Below are positions 59,379 to 64,000 of a stretch of DNA of 64,000 nucleotides, one piece after another. Position numbers and translations under genes: made by a program. Location: assembly GCF_000526795.1 (NCBI RefSeq), contig NZ_JAGT01000003.1, positions 1 to 64,000 on the forward strand, given 5' to 3'. Under the pieces are notes generated by a model. The model was not told where the DNA came from. It was given only the letters and a program-made list of their open reading frames with translations, and made no database searches. Within the stretch, counting starts at the first letter, position 1. Each line of letters starts with the position of its first letter. The DNA comes from Ruminococcus flavefaciens AE3010. Its GTDB lineage: Bacteria; Bacillota; Clostridia; Oscillospirales; Ruminococcaceae.

Positions 59379-61790
59379 ATGAAAAAGAAAATAATGGCAG
59401 CTGTGCTTGCGGCAATGTGCTTTGCAAGTGCTGTGCATGTTGGCGTTATGGGCGGAGCTGCTGCTGAAAGCACCGCCGTATCCGAACAGACAACAAGGGC
59501 TATGACTCTCAATGATGTTGTGGAGCTCTCGAAAAAGGGCAAGAAAGTGGACTGGTCCGATTTTGACGGATTTGACATTAATTGGCGGAGTTCTGCGGCA
59601 TTTTCCAGATTCTGCAAGGTGGATTTTGGCAATGAGCTTTTCCTGATCGTCGGAGGTGAGCCGAATTTCCGGCCCGATGCAGTATGGCTGTGCTATTCCG
59701 ATACGGAGACTTACGTCGATGTCAAAACAGGCGATGTCAAGGCGTTTATAGACAAATATGCGAAAAGCGATATTGTCACAACAACTGCTGCAACTACGAC
59801 AAAGGCGACCACTGTGGCCACAACTGCTGCAACTACGACAAAGGCAACTACTGTGACCACTACTGCCGCAGCAACAAAGACCACAGCTGTCACCACCAGA
59901 ACTACAGAACTTCCCGAATTATATAAATTTACGGTCATAGTCCTGAGCGTAAGTGATACGACCCTGCTGGTAAAGCCTGATAAGGAATATGAAGCTCTGA
60001 AAGGCTACGACGAATTTGTAATGGGCATAAATCAGCTGAACAATGATATTAAGCCGACTGTGGGCATGAAGCTTGAGATTTCTTCTTTAGGTGTCGGCTT
60101 CATTGACACTAACCCTGCCCGTATCGGCACAGTTGTAAATGTTACGGTAGTTTCGGACGCTCCCATAGCCACAAAGGAAATGACTCTTGATGACGTTGTG
60201 GAGCTTTCCAAAAAGGGTGATGCCCTTGGCTGGTCGGACTTCGAGCCATACAAGGCTAATGACGCAAGCACATGTATCCAATGCTGGGAGTACGATCTCG
60301 GAAACGGCTTTCACCTTAAAGTCGGCGGTCCCCCTGACGGTAAGCCTGATTTTATCCTTTTAGGGTATTACAGCTTCAAAGACTGTGACGTCAGAACAGA
60401 AGATGTTTCGGCATTTATAGATTTTATTACAGCAACATATATCATCATAAAGGGCGACGCCAACTTCGACCGCTATGTGGATATGTCGGACGTTGTGCTT
60501 GTTATGCAGGCTCTGGCAAATCCCAATAAGTACGGCTTGAACGGTACAGACGTGAAGCACCTCACTGAACAGGGCATGAAAAACGCCGACATGGACGGCA
60601 ATGGTCTGACTGTTGGCGATGCTCAGGCTATCCAGAGAAAGCTGCTGCACATAAGCGATATTGACAGATCTGTTATAGCAGGCAAGACATTTGTATACGA
60701 AAAAGAGGGCTTCGGAAGCGATTTTGAGATAACCTTCAATGAAGACGGTACATATATTTATTCCCCCGGTATTCTCAGCAGCTATTTAGGCAGCGGAACA
60801 TGGGAAATAGAAGATGAATATGTTTATATGGCAGAGAATACTTCCGATAACGTCAATTATCTGAAAATAAACGGCAGCGCCCTTGTATACAGAGGAGCAG
60901 GCTCGGATAATTTCTATGGCTTCAAGGTAAAAGACGGTGAGGTTTTCTACTTAAAGGCTGAAGAAAAGCAGCCTGCACTCAGCGATATCTTGACCATAAA
61001 GACTGACTACGATCCTGTAATGAGCGACTGGTCGGGAATAGGCATACTGCTTGAATTTGCTTCTCCCGAATACGCTATCACTCTGGAAGCAGACGACGGT
61101 CAGTTTGTGGAATGGGACACGATAAAGGGCAGCGGACCTGTCACGAATGCAGGCAAGACATATGAGATCGGCGAAAGCGGCTCTATATTCTGGGATCCCG
61201 ACGATACGTGCTATACCGACGGATTTGTGGCTGAGATAACAGTCAAGGGCACAAACGGCGACAAGCAGGTCGAGCTTGGCAAGATATACATTACACACAA
61301 CGACAGGCTCGTTTTTACTGCGTCACCGGAAAAGCCCGAAATCTCTGCCCTTGATAATATCAGAAAGCAGCTGTCCGAATTTTTTGCCGCAGAAAAGATA
61401 GACTATACTGTTATCCCAAAGAGCAAAATGCCAGAGCAGTTCAAGGATAAGTATGTATTTATAAAGGTCAATACCGCTGACACAAGCTATGCTGTACGTT
61501 ATGGTGCGTTTCTGAAAGAAAATAACATTGACAACAGCCTAATAAAGTCTATCCCATATAAAATAGACAGTGATACGGAGCTCAACAAGATAAGAGCCCT
61601 GCTGTACTGCTATATACTTGAAAACAATATCAATGCAAGCGTTGACCCTACCGATGAAGAAGCAGACCTGAAAAACAAGACTGTTCTTGTGAAATACGCT
61701 GATTCCGCAAATATACGCACTCAGCTGGAAAGCTTCCTCAAAGAAAAGAACATTGACCTTAAATTAGTTGAATTTCTCGCAGTTGAATAA
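59379..61790 (+). CDS. Secreted dockerin protein with two internal domain duplications
   Basis: 803 residues: signal peptide; a domain of about 85 residues (about 42-127, MTLNDVVELSKKG ... DVKAFIDKY); Thr-rich linker; beta-rich domain; a second copy of the 85-residue domain (about 267-350, MTLDDVVELSKKG ... DVSAFIDFI); a central type I dockerin (about 357-425, GDANFDRYVDMSDVVLVM and DMDGNGLTVGDAQAI); a lipocalin-like beta region (FEITFNEDGTYIY ... GTWEIEDEYVY); a further beta domain; and two C-terminal copies of about 65 residues (IRKQLSEFF ... FLKENNID and IRALLYCYI ... FLKEKNID). The dockerin should bind a cohesin; the repeated domains are not ones I can name. Start follows AAGGAG. Confidence 0.85.
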   Translation: MKKKIMAAVLAAMCFASAVHVGVMGGAAAESTAVSEQTTRAMTLNDVVELSKKGKKVDWSDFDGFDINWRSSAAFSRFCKVDFGNELFLIVGGEPNFRPDAVWLCYSDTETYVDVKTGDVKAFIDKYAKSDIVTTTAATTTKATTVATTAATTTKATTVTTTAAATKTTAVTTRTTELPELYKFTVIVLSVSDTTLLVKPDKEYEALKGYDEFVMGINQLNNDIKPTVGMKLEISSLGVGFIDTNPARIGTVVNVTVVSDAPIATKEMTLDDVVELSKKGDALGWSDFEPYKANDASTCIQCWEYDLGNGFHLKVGGPPDGKPDFILLGYYSFKDCDVRTEDVSAFIDFITATYIIIKGDANFDRYVDMSDVVLVMQALANPNKYGLNGTDVKHLTEQGMKNADMDGNGLTVGDAQAIQRKLLHISDIDRSVIAGKTFVYEKEGFGSDFEITFNEDGTYIYSPGILSSYLGSGTWEIEDEYVYMAENTSDNVNYLKINGSALVYRGAGSDNFYGFKVKDGEVFYLKAEEKQPALSDILTIKTDYDPVMSDWSGIGILLEFASPEYAITLEADDGQFVEWDTIKGSGPVTNAGKTYEIGESGSIFWDPDDTCYTDGFVAEITVKGTNGDKQVELGKIYITHNDRLVFTASPEKPEISALDNIRKQLSEFFAAEKIDYTVIPKSKMPEQFKDKYVFIKVNTADTSYAVRYGAFLKENNIDNSLIKSIPYKIDSDTELNKIRALLYCYILENNINASVDPTDEEADLKNKTVLVKYADSANIRTQLESFLKEKNIDLKLVEFLAVE

Positions 61791-61796
61791 ATAATA

Positions 61797-61820
61797 AAGC
61801 TCCGCCTGCGCGGAGCTTTA
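61797..61820. terminator. Terminator of the duplicated-domain dockerin gene
   Basis: Ten-bp stem AAAGCTCCGC/GCGGAGCTTT with CTGC loop; T-rich on both sides, so it may serve the convergent GGDEF gene too. Confidence 0.85.
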
Positions 61821-61925
61821 TTTATGACATTTAACTGTACATGATCAATGACAGTGCCGTAATCGAGTCTGCAAGCATCAGCGCAGAAGCTTGCGGCGAT
61901 CCACCGCTCGGGTATACCGCTTACG

Positions 61926-63017
61926 TTACTTTCTTTTTCGTCTGTCCTTACCCGTCCTTTCATAAAACTGTTTCTTATCCTTATATAACATTGCATCGGC
62001 AAGCTGGTAGAGCTTATCGATCGTACTGTCTTCGGTTTTCATGGCATAACCGATAGAACAGGTATAAGGAGTTTTGGCTAATTCCTGTCGGATGCGTTCT
62101 ATCAATGATAGGACTTCGTCTTCCGTAGTATCGATGCATAAGATCATATACTCATCGCCGCCGATACGATAAACACGCTGTCCGTGGTGTGCGGCTTTCC
62201 AGAAGCAGTCTGCAAGTACCTGAAGTGCAGTATCTCCTGCTATATGCCCTTCACGGTCGTTGATTTCTTTTAAGCCGTTCATATCCATTGCGACGACTGC
62301 TGTAATGTCATTTGAATATCTTTCAGCGTCGGTATAATAGCTTTGACGGTTCAGAAGATTCGTAAGGGGATCGTGCTTTGTGGATTTCTGGAGCAGGAAC
62401 ACATAGTAGAGCATAACATTTACCGCAATTGTCATATTGAACCAGTGCGATGTTGAGTCGCTTGCAAATAACGGTAGTATCAGGCACATGATAGAAGTTA
62501 GCGAAATATACAGTATCAAACGGAATTCTTCTTTTTGTGATCTGCTGTTTCTGAACAAGCTGATTATGAAATAAAGCAGATACAGAGCGTTGATAAAATA
62601 TGGAAGATAACCGAGTGTTCCGCGGAAAAAATGATTATCTTCCGAGATGAAAAACACTATTTTCGTCGGGACAGAAATAAAGCACAGAACAGTATTCATT
62701 ACAGCAGGGAAGAAAAGATACCTCTTTTGATTAGGAAACATTATCATTATGACCGTTACAAGTATAAAGGTTATCAGACTGTAATTGAAAGCGCTCAGTA
62801 TCGGTCTGAGCAGTGTGTATTCAGTCTGGTTCCCGAGGTATGTTTCTGCATAGCAGGAAATGGAATACAAAAACATCAGAACATTTGCTATGGCGATACG
62901 TCGGATCATTTTCTGTTCCAGATGAACATCTGAATACAAAACTATCCCCATACCAAGCAGTAAAACCAATATAGCCCAATGCTCCTGCAAATAACCGAGG
63001 ATTGTCAGTTTAACCAC
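61926..63017 (-). CDS. Membrane GGDEF-domain diguanylate cyclase
   Basis: 363 residues: about seven N-terminal membrane helices (to about 210) and a C-terminal GGDEF domain (about 213-360) with DPLTNLLNRQSYY, VVAMDMNGLKEINDREGH and the active-site RIGGDEYMIL. It should make cyclic di-GMP from GTP. The inhibitory RxxD site is not seen before GGDEY (HHGQRVYR), so feedback may be absent. The start is uncertain: a stop lies 9-7 bases before the first in-frame GTG (63017), which overlaps the GGGAGG site, while a CTG at 63008 has better spacing. Confidence 0.87.
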   Translation of the reverse strand: MVKLTILGYLQEHWAILVLLLGMGIVLYSDVHLEQKMIRRIAIANVLMFLYSISCYAETYLGNQTEYTLLRPILSAFNYSLITFILVTVIMIMFPNQKRYLFFPAVMNTVLCFISVPTKIVFFISEDNHFFRGTLGYLPYFINALYLLYFIISLFRNSRSQKEEFRLILYISLTSIMCLILPLFASDSTSHWFNMTIAVNVMLYYVFLLQKSTKHDPLTNLLNRQSYYTDAERYSNDITAVVAMDMNGLKEINDREGHIAGDTALQVLADCFWKAAHHGQRVYRIGGDEYMILCIDTTEDEVLSLIERIRQELAKTPYTCSIGYAMKTEDSTIDKLYQLADAMLYKDKKQFYERTGKDRRKRK

Positions 63018-63090
63018 CTCCCATTATTGTCTTTATCTGTCAGAACAGCAAATATATCACCGTTAATGTGATAAGTGTTGTCCTTTGGAA

Positions 63091-64000
63091 TTATCTTTTG
63101 ATGCGAATATTGGTGATTGCACATTGATCGCCTGTAAGAGCTGCATACAGCTTTGGTACAGCATCGGTCACGTTGGTAACAGAGTGTATTGAAAGTCCGC
63201 AGAACTCCGTGGAAATATCTATCTGTCCTTTATTTAAGCGGAACAACAGCTCGCAGTCCTGACCTGCCTTGTTTTGTGCCTTGAAGTCGTTCCAGTTAGT
63301 GAAGCTGTCAAGCTTGTTTACCAGCACATGGTTATCTGCAAGGTCATCTTCCTCCCAGCCTTCACCGTCAAGACGGACTACCGTAAGCTCACGGTAATCC
63401 TTGCCGTTTACCTGTCCGTCGGAGGAGGTATAGATCACAGCAAAGGGACAATGCCATACCAGTCTTGCTGTCGGCAGGCTCATAGAATGGAATGAGATGC
63501 GCATTCCGTCGGTAAGCTCTACGCCCTCAGATGATTCCGAGCGCCAGCCGTCCACCTGTACATTGGGGATATCTCCCTGCGGTGAATCAATATAGGTTAT
63601 CTCCTCGGCAATACGGGGAATATAACCGTTACCGATGGTCTCGCCTGTCTTTGATACCTCAACATCATCGATGATACAGTCTTTACCCGTAAGAGCTAAA
63701 TAGCAGAATCTTGTACTGTCAGGCAGAGCTATGATCACCTCATGAAAGCGGAAGCGATTCGATATCCTTACCAGTGCATGATCCTTATACCGCATAGCCT
63801 CTATATCGAAATCCACCTTTTCGCCTCGGAGCATTGTCTTTTTTTCTGCTGCCGCACCTGCGGTCTCGTTGGTCTTTGTACGTATATTCCTGACTCCTGC
63901 CTTCTCAACAATACCGTCAGCGTGTATAGTAGCGTATTCGTGATATAAGAGATCTCTGCGCTTGCGTTCGCTGTCATGCATTCTTCCGTCCAGTGAATCG
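63091..64000 (-). CDS. C-terminal part of a larger protein, unrecognised, with duplicated beta motif
   Basis: The frame is open to the window edge (DSLDGR before the Met at 63981), so this is a partial gene. The visible part is soluble and beta-rich and contains YLALTGKDCIIDDVEV and, at the end, YAALTGDQCAITNIRI, a repeated motif suggesting two related beta-sandwich domains. It stops 73 bp before the GGDEF gene on the same strand, so the two may be one operon. I do not recognise the family; a signalling protein is possible from context. Confidence 0.6.
   Translation of the reverse strand, partial: DSLDGRMHDSERKRRDLLYHEYATIHADGIVEKAGVRNIRTKTNETAGAAAEKKTMLRGEKVDFDIEAMRYKDHALVRISNRFRFHEVIIALPDSTRFCYLALTGKDCIIDDVEVSKTGETIGNGYIPRIAEEITYIDSPQGDIPNVQVDGWRSESSEGVELTDGMRISFHSMSLPTARLVWHCPFAVIYTSSDGQVNGKDYRELTVVRLDGEGWEEDDLADNHVLVNKLDSFTNWNDFKAQNKAGQDCELLFRLNKGQIDISTEFCGLSIHSVTNVTDAVPKLYAALTGDQCAITNIRIKR

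Overview
The window looks like chromosomal DNA of a gut or rumen Ruminococcus-type bacterium (Bacillota, Oscillospirales). Four complete secreted proteins carry type I dockerin modules, several with Thr-rich linkers, BspA-like leucine-rich repeats or SLH domains. Promoters are canonical (TTGACA, 17 bp, TATAAT), Shine-Dalgarno sites are strong (GGAGG), and the other families (VanZ-like, YtrA-type GntR, Bce-type ABC transporters) are typical of Firmicutes. Genus is inferred from module style only.

Layout. 1-2.3 kb (minus): a Nat-type ABC ATPase with the first codons of its permease, then a membrane protein coupled to an ECF sigma factor. Both of the first two reading frames are broken by many small insertions, mostly one extra base in a homopolymer, so base errors near a contig end are at least as likely as real decay. 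2.3-7.9 kb (minus): the ECF sigma factor, then an autoregulated YtrA-type operon (GntR repressor, ABC ATPase, two permeases, membrane-anchored class C beta-lactamase-fold hydrolase) with a near-ideal operator on its promoter. 8.0-14.0 kb (minus): response regulator, histidine kinase, Bce/Vex-type ABC ATPase, FtsX permease and a small dockerin protein. 14.1-15.5 kb (plus): BspA-LRR dockerin protein. 15.5-20.3 kb: a patchy accessory stretch with gene remnants, a flavodoxin with an odd C-terminus, a serine recombinase with nested inverted repeats upstream, and an ArsR-controlled operon (C_GCAxxG protein, ArsP-like permease, thiol protein, stub of arsC). 20.4 kb: tRNA-Trp. 20.7-25.6 kb (minus): a 996-aa dockerin/Cthe_2159/CotH protein and an EAL protein.

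26.3-42.3 kb (plus) is the most novel part. A protein with a TasA/camelysin-like N-terminus is followed by three smaller exported proteins (two with a related aromatic N-terminal motif) and then a giant 3,611-aa exported protein built from many GLUG-like glycine repeats. I infer a surface filament or matrix system with a huge adhesin; no dedicated SipW peptidase, sortase or sortase signal lies in the window. An LRR-SLH-dockerin protein and a VanZ-like protein (apparently starting at ATT) follow.

46.4-59.2 kb (plus) is a complete-looking Wzx/Wzy exopolysaccharide operon: sugar aminotransferase, PglC-type phosphoglycosyl transferase, GNAT, GT4, polymerase, GT2, flippase, ATP-grasp ligase, short PLP-fold protein, second GNAT, second aminotransferase, and a fused chain-length regulator/BY-kinase. 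59.4-61.8 kb: a dockerin protein built from internal duplications. 61.9-64 kb (minus): a GGDEF protein and the C-terminal part of another protein.

Together the right two thirds read as a biofilm/matrix and surface-display region: c-di-GMP enzymes at both ends (EAL at 24-25.6 kb, GGDEF at 62-63 kb), proteinaceous matrix candidates, cell-wall and cellulosome anchoring modules, and a capsule/EPS operon between them. That functional link is inference from neighbourhood.
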